The notes below the pieces were generated by a model. The model was not told the DNA's origin and did no database searches. It was given only the letters and a program-made list of their open reading frames with translations. This document shows, in pieces, positions 8,721-17,203 of a stretch of 64,000 nucleotides of DNA. Where the stretch lies: the NCBI GenBank assembly GCA_016900015.1, contig JACJJM010000011.1, forward strand, positions 53,079 through 117,078, given 5' to 3'. Every line of letters begins with the position of its first letter. The first letter of the stretch is position 1. Source of the DNA: Phocaeicola coprophilus (GTDB lineage Bacteria > Bacteroidota > Bacteroidia > Bacteroidales > Bacteroidaceae). A program made the position numbers and the translations under genes.

Positions 8721-9200
8721 TCAATCCTTTTCGATGAGCACCGTGGCGTAGGCCGCGATACCCTCCTCACGACCGGTGAAGCCCAGCTTCTCGGTCGTGG
8801 TGGCCTTGACGGACACACAGTCGGCATCGACGCCCATCACGCGGGCCATCGTCTCCTGCATCTCCGGAATGCGGGCCTTCAGTTTCGGGCGTTCGGCGCA
8901 CACGGTAGCGTCGATGTTGCCCACACGGTAGCCTTTCGTTGCAATGAGGGCAACGGTCTTGGCCAACAGGATTTTGCTGTCGATGTCCTTGAACTCTCCG
9001 GCCGTGTCGGGAAAATGGTAGCCGATGTCGCGCATGTTGGCCGCCCCCAACAGGGCATCGCAGACAGCATGTATCAATACGTCGGCGTCAGAGTGTCCCA
9101 ACAGCCCCAACTCGTGTTCAAAACGGATGCCGCCCAGCCACAGTTCACGGCCGGGGACAAGGGCATGCACGTCATATCCGAATCCTACTCTTATCTTCAT
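8721..9200 (-). CDS. ispF: 2-C-methyl-D-erythritol 2,4-cyclodiphosphate synthase
   Basis: A 159-residue enzyme of the MEP isoprenoid pathway, making the cyclic diphosphate from CDP-ME 2-phosphate with loss of CMP. The N-terminal RVGFGYDVHAL holds the metal ligands Asp and His; LLGHSDADVLIHAVCDALLGA is the family signature around the third ligand; SVKATTTEKLGFTGREEGI is the conserved C-terminal segment. The start at 9200 (MKIRVGFGYD) is the normal family N-terminus; an in-frame upstream codon would add 15 unlikely residues. It is followed by an abutting convergent gene and preceded, 19 nt upstream, by the FAH-family gene on the same strand. Confidence 0.95.
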   Translation of the reverse strand: MKIRVGFGYDVHALVPGRELWLGGIRFEHELGLLGHSDADVLIHAVCDALLGAANMRDIGYHFPDTAGEFKDIDSKILLAKTVALIATKGYRVGNIDATVCAERPKLKARIPEMQETMARVMGVDADCVSVKATTTEKLGFTGREEGIAAYATVLIEKD

Positions 9201-9219
9201 GATGTTTATTCCTTTATGG

Positions 9220-9837
9220 TCAGCGAATGTAAAAGTCAAGCACACGTTCCCCTTCCAGATAACCTTGCAGATGCTGCCCGATGCTCACCGGACCGACACC
9301 GACGGGCGTTCCGGTATAAATCAGGTCGCCCATCTTCAGCGTCATGAAACGGCTCACGTAAGCAATGACCTGGTCGACAGTAAAAAGCATATCGCACGTG
9401 CATCCACACTGCACGGTCTTTCCGTCAATATCCAAGTGGAAACGGACGTTCTGGATGTTTTGAAAATACTCCATCGGGACAAACGTGCCGATGGCAGCCG
9501 AGCCGTCAAAACCTTTGCTCAACTCCCACGGAGCTCCCGCCGCACGGAAGCGGCGCTGCAAGTCGCGTGCCGTGAAGTCGATGCCCACAGTCACAGCGTC
9601 GTAATAACGATGGGCGAAACGCTCGGCGATATTCTTGCCCAGACGGCTCACGCGCACGACGAGTTCCGTCTCATAATGTATCTCTTGGGAAAAGTCCGGC
9701 AGAAAAAACGGCTTGCCGTCTCTGAGCAAAGCAGAGTCGGGTTTCAGGAAAATGACCGGCTCTTCAGGACGCGCCATGCCGGCATGAAGTTCCTCATTGT
9801 GCGCCGCATAGTTCATCCCCACAGCTATTATTTTCAT
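9220..9837 (-). CDS. Fumarylacetoacetate hydrolase (FAH) family protein
   Basis: A 205-residue single-domain FAH-family protein. PVIFLKPDSALL near the N-terminus, the acidic metal-site segment IHYETELVVRV, the DFTARDLQ helix, and LIYTGTPVGVGPV near the C-terminus are characteristic. Family members cleave C-C bonds of acylpyruvates or decarboxylate oxaloacetate, using a divalent metal; the exact substrate here is not evident. The small size and single domain resemble FAHD1/YcgM-type acylpyruvate hydrolases. It lies between rex (17 nt upstream, same strand) and ispF, so an operon rex-FAH-ispF is likely. Confidence 0.85.
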   Translation of the reverse strand: MKIIAVGMNYAAHNEELHAGMARPEEPVIFLKPDSALLRDGKPFFLPDFSQEIHYETELVVRVSRLGKNIAERFAHRYYDAVTVGIDFTARDLQRRFRAAGAPWELSKGFDGSAAIGTFVPMEYFQNIQNVRFHLDIDGKTVQCGCTCDMLFTVDQVIAYVSRFMTLKMGDLIYTGTPVGVGPVSIGQHLQGYLEGERVLDFYIR

Positions 9838-9854
9838 GCTTGAATCCTCTTATT

Positions 9855-10508
9855 TTATTTAATCTGATTAAAGTTCAATCGATTGAACATGACCGCCAGG
9901 TGGGCATAGAGCGACGTGTTCTGCACGACGATATGCTCCGGCACGCGGATGCGGAAAGGCGTAAAGTTCCACACGGCGCGGATACCGCCGGCTATCATCT
10001 CGTCGGTCACCTGCTGGGCGATGCTGATAGGCACCGTCAGAATGCCAATGTTCACTTGATACTCGCTCATCTTCTGCACGAAGTCCCGAGTGTGGAAGAT
10101 TGGCACTCCGCCCACTTCTGTCCCCACCAAGTCCGGGTTGACGTCAAAGGCAGCCACGATTTCCAGTCCGAACTGGTGCAGACCCGAGTCACCCAGCAAC
10201 GCCCGTCCCAGACTGCCCGCGCCGAAAAGGAAAGCCCTGTGCATATCGGTAAATCCCAAAAAAGCCTCCAATGCGGCAATCAGCCCGTCGATTTCATACC
10301 CCACGCGGGTACGGCCGGAAACTTTCACATAAGAGAGGTCTTTGGCTATTTGCGAAGCATCGACATTGATGTCCTTTGAAATCTGAGTCGAAGAGACATA
10401 GTGCTCACCCTTTTCTCTCAACAGCTTGATGGTGGAGAGATACCACGGCAGACGACGGAGCGTAGGCTCCGGCACTTTGTCGAAATCGCGTTGGAAAAGG
10501 GTCGTCAT
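9855..10508 (-). CDS. rex: Redox-sensing transcriptional repressor Rex
   Basis: A 217-residue Rex protein. The N-terminal winged helix begins KVPEPTLRRLPWYLSTIKLL and contains the VSSTQISKDINVDASQIAKD recognition region; the C-terminal Rossmann domain begins AFLFGAGSLGRALLG, binding NADH and NAD+. Rex represses fermentation and respiration genes when NADH is low relative to NAD+. The start at 10508 (MTTLFQRDFDK) is chosen because it lies 33 nt downstream of a TAATTTTG box (minus strand, 10541-10548); the longer reading would start upstream of that promoter. First gene of a probable rex-FAH-ispF operon, divergent from a SUI1-type gene. Confidence 0.93.
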   Translation of the reverse strand: MTTLFQRDFDKVPEPTLRRLPWYLSTIKLLREKGEHYVSSTQISKDINVDASQIAKDLSYVKVSGRTRVGYEIDGLIAALEAFLGFTDMHRAFLFGAGSLGRALLGDSGLHQFGLEIVAAFDVNPDLVGTEVGGVPIFHTRDFVQKMSEYQVNIGILTVPISIAQQVTDEMIAGGIRAVWNFTPFRIRVPEHIVVQNTSLYAHLAVMFNRLNFNQIK

Positions 10509-10540
10509 AGCGTGTATTGGTTTGTATTCTTGGTTGGGTG

Positions 10541-10624
10541 CAAAATTACTGAAATATTTCCATAATCCACCGGCAGAAAAAAGGAAAAAACCACCATCCA
10601 TCTGTCCGGAACACACTATCTTTG
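10541..10624. promoter_or_regulatory. Divergent promoters of rex and the SUI1-type gene
   Basis: Two Bacteroidetes -7 boxes face away from each other: TAATTTTG on the minus strand at 10541-10548, 33 nt before the rex ATG, and TATCTTTG on the plus strand at 10617-10624, 21 nt before the SUI1-type ATG. Neither has a convincing TTTG at 19 nt. No clear Rex palindrome was recognised between them. Confidence 0.5.
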
Positions 10625-10645
10625 CAGCCAAACTAAAACAGGATT

Positions 10646-10984
10646 ATGAAGAACAACGACTGGAAAGACCGTCTGAACATCGTCTACTCCACCAATCCCG
10701 ACTTCGCCTATCAGACTGAAAGCGAGGACGAACAAGAGACCATCGAAAAAGAGAAGCAAAACCTGCGCGTGTCCATCGAAAAGAAAAATCGCGGAGGAAA
10801 GACTGCCACCGTGGTGAAAGGTTTCACCGGCCCGGAAGCCGACCTGAAAGACCTGGCCAAACTGCTGAAGACGCGCTGCGGCGTGGGCGGGGCTGCCAAG
10901 GACGGGGAAATCATCATCCAGGGCGACCTGCGCGAAAAAGTCGTGGAGCTGTTGAAAAAAGAAGGCTACGTCCGCACGAAGTAA
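10646..10984 (+). CDS. Translation initiation factor SUI1-like (YciH family)
   Basis: A 112-residue protein homologous to eIF1/SUI1, as in E. coli YciH. The basic segment SIEKKNRGGKTATVVKGF is the conserved eIF1 strand and loop that contacts the ribosomal P site; LAKLLKTRCGVGGAAKDGEI and IIIQGDLREKVVELLKKEGY complete the fold. The first 40 residues are acidic and charged. Bacterial members are thought to influence initiation fidelity but are not essential factors. It is a single gene, divergent from rex, with its own TATCTTTG box 21 nt upstream. Confidence 0.9.
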   Translation: MKNNDWKDRLNIVYSTNPDFAYQTESEDEQETIEKEKQNLRVSIEKKNRGGKTATVVKGFTGPEADLKDLAKLLKTRCGVGGAAKDGEIIIQGDLREKVVELLKKEGYVRTK

Positions 10985-11006
10985 GCGTGCAGACGCAGCC
11001 CTCGTC

Positions 11007-11102
11007 TTATTCCAGCAGAGTCGTGTCTACGTGGATTATGTCTTTCACACAAAAATAACCCTTCCAGCTTCCCGTCACCTCCAACATCTCGCCGCTGTGT
11101 TT
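11007..11102 (-). pseudogene. In-frame C-terminal extension beyond a stop, probable former gene end
   Basis: Directly after the TAA of the lipoprotein gene at 11103 the same frame stays open for 31 codons (beginning KHSGEMLEVTGSWKGYF) and then stops at 11007-11009. The stretch reads like protein: alternating hydrophobic and polar residues and a Trp and Phe in strand-like context. It has no start of its own. The simplest reading is that the TAA at 11103-11105 is a nonsense change in a gene once ending at 11007. A sequencing error or a natural short protein followed by chance coding sequence are alternatives. Confidence 0.45.
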
Positions 11103-11636
11103 TTATTCAAACAGGAGCTTGTAAGAAAGACGAAGCTCACGGTATTTTAACGTGATGTCACAAACTAATTGCGTATAAGGCTCGACAGAACCCTTGATTA
11201 CACTTGCAGTTTTGCTTCCCGGCAACTCCTGCAGTTCAGGGCCAAACTGTGCTTCATACGTGCTCATGCCCCACGGCAACGGTTCGAAACCGTCGCGCGA
11301 CAGATTTGCCGTATCGGTTGGCACTCTCAATGTCAACACCGAATCGGCCGCAAACGCAACCATCACACTGGGCACGGTAAACACACAACGGGGGCGAATC
11401 GTGTCTGTCGCATACACAAAAGGCTGAATGACAGATGTCCGGTTGGTCAACACATAAGGCGCTACCTTTTTCTCCATAATGTTCATACCGTCACCCTTGC
11501 TTTCGTCCAGCATCCAAAGCACTTCGCGAAACTCATACTCTTCTTCCGGAGCGGCGAGTTCCTCCTTGTCGTCGCTGCATCCTCCCAGCATCCCGCCGAA
11601 GGAAAGTACGAACAGGAGATAAAATAACGGTCTCAT
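11103..11636 (-). CDS. Lipoprotein of unknown function, probably truncated
   Basis: A 177-residue lipoprotein with a signal peptide and lipobox (FGGMLGGC, Cys about residue 18) followed by an acidic linker. The rest is strand-rich, with no motif I can name; the pattern resembles small Bacteroides surface lipoproteins with a beta-sandwich fold. The start at 11636 (MRPLFYLL) opens the signal peptide; an upstream in-frame codon would put 19 residues ahead of it. The protein ends KLLFE followed by TAA, yet the frame continues coherently for 31 more codons, so the last strand of the fold may be missing. Single gene, with its 3' end facing the SUI1-type gene. Confidence 0.6.
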   Translation of the reverse strand: MRPLFYLLFVLSFGGMLGGCSDDKEELAAPEEEYEFREVLWMLDESKGDGMNIMEKKVAPYVLTNRTSVIQPFVYATDTIRPRCVFTVPSVMVAFAADSVLTLRVPTDTANLSRDGFEPLPWGMSTYEAQFGPELQELPGSKTASVIKGSVEPYTQLVCDITLKYRELRLSYKLLFE

Positions 11637-11828
11637 AGAGTTATGTTTTATTATCGTTAGTCCGGAAACAAATATAATGATTTTGTGAAACATCCCTCCA
11701 CACAGACAAGCAAAAAAGTTCTAACGACAGCCCCGCACATATCCCTCTCGAAGACTGTTCCCCGGAAACGGAATTCCCTGTGTCACGTTCCGGCATGCGA
11801 CGCCTGTCCATCAGGCCTGACTGGCCCA

Positions 11829-11921
11829 TTAAGTCCGCCCGGGAGCGGAATAGAGCCTAAGGTCGGACGGAGTAGAGGGTAAGCGGGCACGGAGTAAAGG
11901 GTAAGGCCAGCCGCCCTTAAC
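11829..11921. repeat. Modular 22-bp-unit intergenic repeat, copy B (tandem form)
   Basis: Here the units are mostly head to tail: GGTCGGACGGA with GTAGAGGGTAA, then GCGGGCACGGA with GTAAAGGGTAA, preceded by GGGAGCGGAATAGAGCCTAA. The left edge TTAAGTCCGCCC matches the edges of copies A, C and F. The remaining part of the 400-bp gap (11,637-12,037) holds only the tsf terminator and no supported gene. Confidence 0.75.
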
Positions 11922-11968
11922 AGCCTCCCGAAGGGACTTTCCGAACGCATCCGACCGGAAAGGTGACG

Positions 11969-12006
11969 TAAAAAAAGCCGTCCCTTCGCGAACGAAGAGA
12001 CGGCTT
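11969..12006 (-). terminator. Rho-independent terminator of the rpsB-tsf operon
   Basis: Read on the minus strand, AAGCCGTC (12006-11999) pairs with GACGGCTT (11982-11975), with a further CTTCG/CGAAG stem inside, and a run of seven T follows (plus-strand A run, 11970-11976). It lies 30 nt after the tsf stop. Confidence 0.85.
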
Positions 12007-12037
12007 CCGAGTATTGACAATTAAAAAACTGTGGGAA

Positions 12038-12868
12038 TTATTCAGCACGCAATGTGAAACGCTTGAACGCAGTCACCGTCAAGTCCTTGTCAGCAGCCTT
12101 CAAGAAGTCGGCCACCGTCATCTTGGCATCCTGGATGTATTCCTGCTTCAGCAAGCAAACTTCTTTGTAGAATTTGCCGATGCGTCCCATGGCGATTTTC
12201 TCAATCATGTTCTCAGGTTTGCCTTCCTGACGAGCTTTGTCAGCAGCGATTTCCTTCTCCTTAGCCAACACTTCAGCAGGAACATCCGCTTCGCTGATGG
12301 CAATCGGGTTCATGGCAGCCACCTGCATAGCCACTTCGTGGCCGATACGGTCAACACCCTCGACAGCCTTGTTCAGAGCCACCATCGTGCAGAGGAAGTT
12401 CTTGTTCTGGTGGTTATAGACAGCGATAACCGGAGCTTCGATAGTCATGTATCCATCGAGTTCCATCTTTTCGCCGGTGATGCCGCTGCGGTCGATCACA
12501 GCTTGTGCGACAGTGGTGTCGCCCAAGGGAAGAGCTTTCACTTCATCCAAAGTCTTGCACTTGTGTGCGATAGCAGCATCCAGAATATCGTTGGTCAGCT
12601 TTACGAAATCTTCGTTCTTAGCAACGAAGTCGGTCTCACACTTCAAAGCGATGATAGCACCAAATCCGTCGGCAACTTTAGCCAAAACGCAGCCTTCAGC
12701 AGCCTCACGGTCTGAACGTTTTGCAGCCACAGCCTTGCCTTTCTCACGGATAATCTTCATTGCCTTGTCGAAATCGCCTTCAGCTTCGGTCAAAGCGTTT
12801 TTGCAATCCATCATACCAGCTCCGGTCATCTTGCGCAGCTTGGTAATATCTGCCATACTTACAGCCAT
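12038..12868 (-). CDS. tsf: Translation elongation factor Ts
   Basis: A 276-residue EF-Ts, the guanine-nucleotide exchange factor for EF-Tu. The N-terminal UBA-like domain reads ITKLRKMTGAGMMDCKNAL, and the core signature CETDFVAKNEDFVKL contains the TDFV motif that contacts EF-Tu. Length and start (MAVSMADITKLR) match Bacteroides relatives; an internal Met at residue 5 is the other possible start. The gene follows rpsB on the same strand after 158 nt that contain an imperfect hairpin, and it ends in a strong terminator. Confidence 0.96.
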   Translation of the reverse strand: MAVSMADITKLRKMTGAGMMDCKNALTEAEGDFDKAMKIIREKGKAVAAKRSDREAAEGCVLAKVADGFGAIIALKCETDFVAKNEDFVKLTNDILDAAIAHKCKTLDEVKALPLGDTTVAQAVIDRSGITGEKMELDGYMTIEAPVIAVYNHQNKNFLCTMVALNKAVEGVDRIGHEVAMQVAAMNPIAISEADVPAEVLAKEKEIAADKARQEGKPENMIEKIAMGRIGKFYKEVCLLKQEYIQDAKMTVADFLKAADKDLTVTAFKRFTLRAE

Positions 12869-12918
12869 AGTTCTTTTCTAATTTTATGAGGTTAATGAAT
12901 AATCAAAGGGAATAAAAA

Positions 12919-12996
12919 GGATAAGAGTTGAAGGTTGAAGGTGAAAGTAAGGGATGGAAACATCTCAACTCTCAACTCTCAACATTCAACTCTTCC
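12919..12996. repeat. Heptad-type hairpin repeat between rpsB and tsf
   Basis: Purine-rich GTTGAAG-like heptads on the left and their complements (CTCAACT, TTCAACTC) on the right form an imperfect inverted repeat; arms 12923-12938 and 12979-12994 match at 15 of 16 positions. Similar elements with a GAAGAAT heptad occur at 34.5 and 48.8 kb. Placed inside the rpsB-tsf transcript, it would fold as an RNA hairpin. Confidence 0.6.
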
Positions 12997-13026
12997 TATG
13001 CAGTGTGCTTAAAACCGGTATCGGAA

Positions 13027-13860
13027 TTAAGCTTCTTCATCTTTAACGAAAGCGGCAGCTTTGCCAGCGTTGATAGCGTCTTCGGTTGATTTGTCCAGAC
13101 GAGCCTTGGAAGCGCCTTTCTTTCTTGCCTTCGGAGCAGCTTCTCCGGCAGCTTCCATATCAACTTTCTCTGCTTTTCTTTCCTCCAGGCCTTCAGCGAT
13201 AGCACCGCAGCAAGCATCGAGGATGACTTCGATTGACTTGTTGGCATCGTCGTTGGCAGGGATTACGAAATCGATATTGTCAGGGTTCGAGTTCGTATCC
13301 ACAATAGCGAACACGGGGATACCCAGGCGATTGGCCTCGCGCACGGCAATGTTTTCCTTCATCACGTCTACCACGAAGAGTGCAGAAGGCAGGCGGGTCA
13401 GGTCGGCGATAGAACCGAGGTTCTTCTCCAACTTGGCACGTTGACGTGAGATCTGGAGGATTTCTCTCTTGGAGAGGTTGGCATACGTACCATCATTGCT
13501 CAGTTTGTCGATAGTAGCCATCTTCTTCACAGCCTTACGGATGGTCGGGAAGTTGGTCAACATACCACCCGGCCAGCGCTCGATTACATAAGGCATGTTT
13601 ACAGAGGCAGCTTTGTCAGCCACCACTTGCTTAGCTTGTTTCTTAGTAGCAACAAACAGGATTTTCTTTCCTGATTTAGCGATTTGCTTCAGAGCCTCGG
13701 CAGCTTCGTCCACCTTAGCCACAGTTTTATGGAGATCAATGATATGAATACCATTACGCTCCATGAAGATATAAGGAGCCATTGCAGGGTTCCACTTTCT
13801 TTTCAAGTGTCCGAAGTGGCAACCGGCTTCCAAAAGTGTATCAAATGTTACTCTTGACAT
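13027..13860 (-). CDS. rpsB: 30S ribosomal protein S2
   Basis: A 277-residue S2. The start MSRVTFDTLLEAGCHFGHLKRKWNP is the typical N-terminus, followed by MAPYIFMERNGIHIIDL and, in the core, RWPGGMLTNFPTIRK and the C-terminal-side GIPVFAIVDTNSNPDNID. The last 45 residues form a Lys/Ala-rich tail (GEAAPKARKKGASKARL), an extension often seen in Bacteroidales. S2 joins the small subunit late and recruits S1. It precedes tsf on the minus strand, the usual bacterial pairing. The 199-nt gap upstream to rpsI shows no clear promoter box. Confidence 0.97.
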   Translation of the reverse strand: MSRVTFDTLLEAGCHFGHLKRKWNPAMAPYIFMERNGIHIIDLHKTVAKVDEAAEALKQIAKSGKKILFVATKKQAKQVVADKAASVNMPYVIERWPGGMLTNFPTIRKAVKKMATIDKLSNDGTYANLSKREILQISRQRAKLEKNLGSIADLTRLPSALFVVDVMKENIAVREANRLGIPVFAIVDTNSNPDNIDFVIPANDDANKSIEVILDACCGAIAEGLEERKAEKVDMEAAGEAAPKARKKGASKARLDKSTEDAINAGKAAAFVKDEEA

Positions 13861-14059
13861 TTTGTTTCTTTATTAAAATCGTTTACTTTCTTTTTTGTTT
13901 TCACCAACCACTGAGTAGTCTCGTTCTTAGGGAGTCTCAGCAGTTTAGATACTAAACGAAGTTTAAGCCGTTCAGTTCTTGAGCCTTTAAGTTCCTGAGT
14001 TTTAAGCTGCCGTCCCGGCCGCTTGCAAACTTATAAACCAAAAAACCAATGAACTTAAA

Positions 14060-14446
14060 TCAACGTTTACTGAACTGGAATCTTCTACGTGCTTTCGGAC
14101 GTCCCGGTTTCTTACGTTCTACCTCACGAGCATCGCGAGTCATGAAACCTTCAGCACGCAAAGCCTTCTTGTCTTCGGGGTTAATCTTAACCAATGCACG
14201 GGCAATGGCCAGACGGAGGGCTTGTGACTGACCGGTGAAACCGCCACCACAAAGATTTACTTTAATATCATATTTTTCAGCAACACCCAGCTTTTCCAAT
14301 GGTTGCTTCACGACATACTGAAGAATCGACGAGGGAAAGTATTGCGCAAGATCTCTCTTGTTGATAGTAATCTTTCCGGTACCTTCGCTGACGTATATGC
14401 GGGCAATAGCGCTCTTACGTCTACCTAATGCGTTTACTACTTCCAT
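14060..14446 (-). CDS. rpsI: 30S ribosomal protein S9
   Basis: A 128-residue S9, complete, with the expected N-terminal ALGRRKSAIARIYV, the central GGGFTGQSQALRLAIARAL signature, and the conserved basic C-terminus (KKPGRPKARRRFQFSKR) whose last residues reach the P-site tRNA in known ribosomes. It starts 6 nt after the rplM stop, so the two genes form the usual L13-S9 operon. Confidence 0.98.
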   Translation of the reverse strand: MEVVNALGRRKSAIARIYVSEGTGKITINKRDLAQYFPSSILQYVVKQPLEKLGVAEKYDIKVNLCGGGFTGQSQALRLAIARALVKINPEDKKALRAEGFMTRDAREVERKKPGRPKARRRFQFSKR

Positions 14447-14452
14447 TCTTTA

Positions 14453-14914
14453 TTATTTAAGTAAATTGATATCGATTGATTTCGGGCTTTGAGCCTCGTG
14501 TTTGTGTTCGCTTCCGGCATACACGTACATATTGCTCAGCAACTTGGCACCCAAGCGGTTCTTTGGCAACATGCCTTTCACCACGTGACGGAGCAGCTTG
14601 TCTGCACCATTGGGACGAGCCATCAAGTCGGCCGGAGAGAATTGCTTCTGTCCACCGGGATAGCCGGAGAACTTCAGATAGACACGGTCGGTCCATTTGT
14701 TCCCTGTCAATTTTACTTTGTCCGCGTTGATAATGATTACATTGTCACCGCAATCCACATGAGGAGTAAAGTTGGGTTTATACTTGCCCCTCAACAGTTT
14801 CGCAACTTTCGCACCGAGGCGACCGAGCACCTGATCGGTTGCATCAACCACGACCCATTCTTTGGTCACAGTTGCTTTGTTTGCAGAAATGGTCTTGTAA
14901 CTTAAAGTATCCAC
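14453..14914 (-). CDS. rplM: 50S ribosomal protein L13
   Basis: A 153-residue L13. WVVVDATDQVLGRLGAKVA, the GDNVIIINADKVKLTGNKW core and HAVKGMLP-type segment (HVVKGMLPKNRLGAKLL) are all family signatures. It is the first gene of the rplM-rpsI operon and has the best promoter in the window, about 125 nt upstream, which leaves a leader of roughly 120 nt that could carry an autoregulatory structure. Confidence 0.97.
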   Translation of the reverse strand: MDTLSYKTISANKATVTKEWVVVDATDQVLGRLGAKVAKLLRGKYKPNFTPHVDCGDNVIIINADKVKLTGNKWTDRVYLKFSGYPGGQKQFSPADLMARPNGADKLLRHVVKGMLPKNRLGAKLLSNMYVYAGSEHKHEAQSPKSIDINLLK

Positions 14915-15039
14915 TCTTAATTAAATTTTAAATGTTAACTACTAAAAAACTTCTTTTTTCTTGCAGCGCAAACCACCCGCACGGGCTATTAACACGCTTA
15001 AGTCTAAACTTTTACAATGTCTAGATAATAATCGGCTTG

Positions 15040-15070
15040 CAAAGGTACGGCTTTTCTCTTAATCTGCAAA
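15040..15070 (-). promoter_or_regulatory. Vegetative promoter of the rplM-rpsI operon
   Basis: On the minus strand, TTTG (15070-15067) is followed after exactly 19 nt by TACCTTTG (15047-15040). This is the full Bacteroidetes -33/-7 arrangement. Transcription should start near 15036. Confidence 0.8.
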
Positions 15071-15136
15071 CATTTCAACGTCCTTTTTTAGCTAGCTATG
15101 AACGAGTTATTTATCGAGCAGTTTACGGTCGGGATG

Positions 15137-16690
15137 TCAATCGGTCACAAACTTCCAGTTCTCGATGCCCCGCACCGCATTGCTGAAGTTCACTCCGACT
15201 TTGACTAGCCGTCGCGAATCGGAAGCGAACGGGCGGGTATAGTCCTTTTCCTCAATCTGGCGAAGGGCCTCTTCGACGGTACCGTCGAGCTTAAACTCCA
15301 TCACATAGATATAGCGGTCGGTCTTCAACACCAAGTCGACCCGCCCCTGCGATGTGTGGTACTCCACCTGCGTATAGAAACCCATGAGTTTAAAAACGAT
15401 AAACAGCACGTTCTGATAATGCAACTCCAAATCGCGTGCCAACTCATAAGGTGTGTCGGCAAAAAAGCTTTGGAGGCGACGCATAAAGGAGTCGACGTTG
15501 CCCTCACGCACATCCTTGACAAAGCTCATCAACTCAAAGGCCGAATTGCCCGAAGACAAATGGGCGTAACTGGGAAGCAGGAATTTGGTGAATCCCTCGG
15601 CCACCTCCTTATTGGGGAAACCCAGCTCATACACCTGGAATTCCTTATTATAACCTTTAATAGTAAGATAGCCGCTCTGGTAAAGATAAGGCACGGGATT
15701 GTCGGGCACGGAGTCGATGCCTGTCAGCGAATCGGCCATCGCCACTTCGTCCGTCAGGCGGCGAAGGTCATAATGGCTCTTTTTCAACAATTCGACCAAA
15801 AACGTCGGAGTGCCCGTCTCGAACCAATAATTGCCGAACTCACAACTTGCAAAGGTATTGAGCAAACTGAATGGATTATAAATATCAGTTCCATTGGCTA
15901 CAAAATGATAACCGTCATACCATTCTTTTAATTTCAGAAACGCATCCTCAAGTGTCATCTTCCCGACATCGGCCAAAGCCTGTACATCTTCCTGGAAATC
16001 CGTGCGCAATTCTTTTTCCGAAATGCCGCAGACAGATTCGAAATCCCGTGTCATGGAAACATCTCTCAGATTGTTCAAATCACTGAACACGCTCACCTTA
16101 CTGAACTTGGTCACCCCCGTCAGAAGGGCAAACCGGATGTAACGGTCGCAGCTCTTCAACACACCGTAAAAGGCCTTCAGCGTGTTGCGGTAGTCCGTCT
16201 GCAAGGCATCATTCCCGATGGCCTGAAGGAGGGGTTTGTCGTATTCATCGACAAGTATCACCACCTTGCGGCCCGTCTTTTCCGCCGCACGCTCCACGAC
16301 TCCGCGGAAGCGCAGCGAGAGCGACGTCTCCGAGGCTTCATGCCCATAGAGCTTTTCCCATTTCGAAAGCGCGTCGTTCAAGATGCCTTCCAAGTCTTGG
16401 GGCGACTCATACTTTTGCGCGTTCAAGTCCAGATGAAATACCTGATGTACTGCCCATTTCTGCTCCAGACGCTCCATGGCAAGCCCTGCAAACAAGTCTT
16501 TCCTCCCTTGGAAATAGGCCTCCAGCGTCGATACCAACAGACTTTTTCCAAACCGACGGGGACGGCTCAGAAAATAATATTTTCCTGTGTTTGCCAGTTC
16601 ATACACCAGCGTAGTCTTATCGACATACATATAGCCACCTTTACGGACTTCCTCAAAACTCTGTATGCCTATCGGATAAAGTCTGTTCAT
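15137..16690 (-). CDS. AAA-ATPase-like / PD-(D/E)XK nuclease domain protein
   Basis: A protein of about 517 residues of the common Bacteroidales type with an N-terminal AAA-ATPase-like domain and a C-terminal PD-(D/E)XK nuclease-like domain. Walker A is in RPRRFGKSLLVSTLEAYF, Walker B in KVVILVDEYDKPLLQA. The C-terminal QGRVDLVLKTDRYIYVMEFK provides the Asp and Glu-x-Lys of the nuclease fold. These genes occur in many copies in gut Bacteroidetes; their job is unknown, and defence or mobile-element links have been suggested only from context. The start at 16690 (MNRLYPIGIQ) is preferred because a TAACTTTG box (minus, 16716-16723) leaves a sensible leader. Confidence 0.8.
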   Translation of the reverse strand: MNRLYPIGIQSFEEVRKGGYMYVDKTTLVYELANTGKYYFLSRPRRFGKSLLVSTLEAYFQGRKDLFAGLAMERLEQKWAVHQVFHLDLNAQKYESPQDLEGILNDALSKWEKLYGHEASETSLSLRFRGVVERAAEKTGRKVVILVDEYDKPLLQAIGNDALQTDYRNTLKAFYGVLKSCDRYIRFALLTGVTKFSKVSVFSDLNNLRDVSMTRDFESVCGISEKELRTDFQEDVQALADVGKMTLEDAFLKLKEWYDGYHFVANGTDIYNPFSLLNTFASCEFGNYWFETGTPTFLVELLKKSHYDLRRLTDEVAMADSLTGIDSVPDNPVPYLYQSGYLTIKGYNKEFQVYELGFPNKEVAEGFTKFLLPSYAHLSSGNSAFELMSFVKDVREGNVDSFMRRLQSFFADTPYELARDLELHYQNVLFIVFKLMGFYTQVEYHTSQGRVDLVLKTDRYIYVMEFKLDGTVEEALRQIEEKDYTRPFASDSRRLVKVGVNFSNAVRGIENWKFVTD

Positions 16691-16891
16691 ACTGTTCAAT
16701 TTAGATGTTCGTCCACAAAGTTAACCATTTTATTTAAATACCGGCCAAAACGCTTGAAATAGAGACTCCTCGCCCGCACGGCTTTCGTTTAAAACAAGCG
16801 AAGTTTTTCAACTATGTGCCTAAATTCTTATTTTCAATACGGTTATTATTTTGTGGACCGCAATTCATAGCTTGATAATATAAGCTGCCAT

Positions 16892-17203
16892 TTACATAAA
16901 CACCGGAGAAAACTCGATTTTCAATGCACGTGCAATCCTAAGAAAGCTGGAAAGTTGCATATCCGTTTCACCGCGTTCTATACGGGCGATATAGCTCCTT
17001 GCCGTACCTATTTTTTCGGCAAGCTCACCTTGTGTCATTTTCAGTTCCTTACGCCTATCTCGCAAGATGACACCATAATAATAGGCAAGAGCCTTTTCCT
17101 CAAACTCCCTACGGCTTTCAGTGCCGGGCGCACCATATTTTGCATCAAGCAACTCATCAGCGTTGTGCAATTTTTCAAGTTTCGTTTCATCAAATTGTAT
17201 CAT
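16892..17203 (-). CDS. XRE-family antitoxin (HigA-like)
   Basis: A 103-residue protein whose C-terminal half is an HTH domain of the XRE class: LKMTQGELAEKIGTARSYIAR followed by IERGETDMQLSSFLRIARAL. The N-terminal half is helical and charged and probably binds the toxin. It starts 4 nt inside the end of the toxin gene, so the pair is translationally coupled with the toxin first, the HigBA order. It should neutralise the toxin and repress the pair's promoter. Base composition is A+T-rich compared with the flanks, which suggests acquisition. Confidence 0.82.
   Translation of the reverse strand: MIQFDETKLEKLHNADELLDAKYGAPGTESRREFEEKALAYYYGVILRDRRKELKMTQGELAEKIGTARSYIARIERGETDMQLSSFLRIARALKIEFSPVFM

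Noticed and set aside
11829..12020. 63-codon minus-strand frame in the repeat copy B region
   Set aside because: It is formed by the repeat and the tsf terminator; no protein-like pattern.
13861..14059. Regulatory RNA leader before rpsB
   Set aside because: The 199-nt gap has TTTAAG/GTTC-type words, but no stable stem or known leader motif could be supported by eye.
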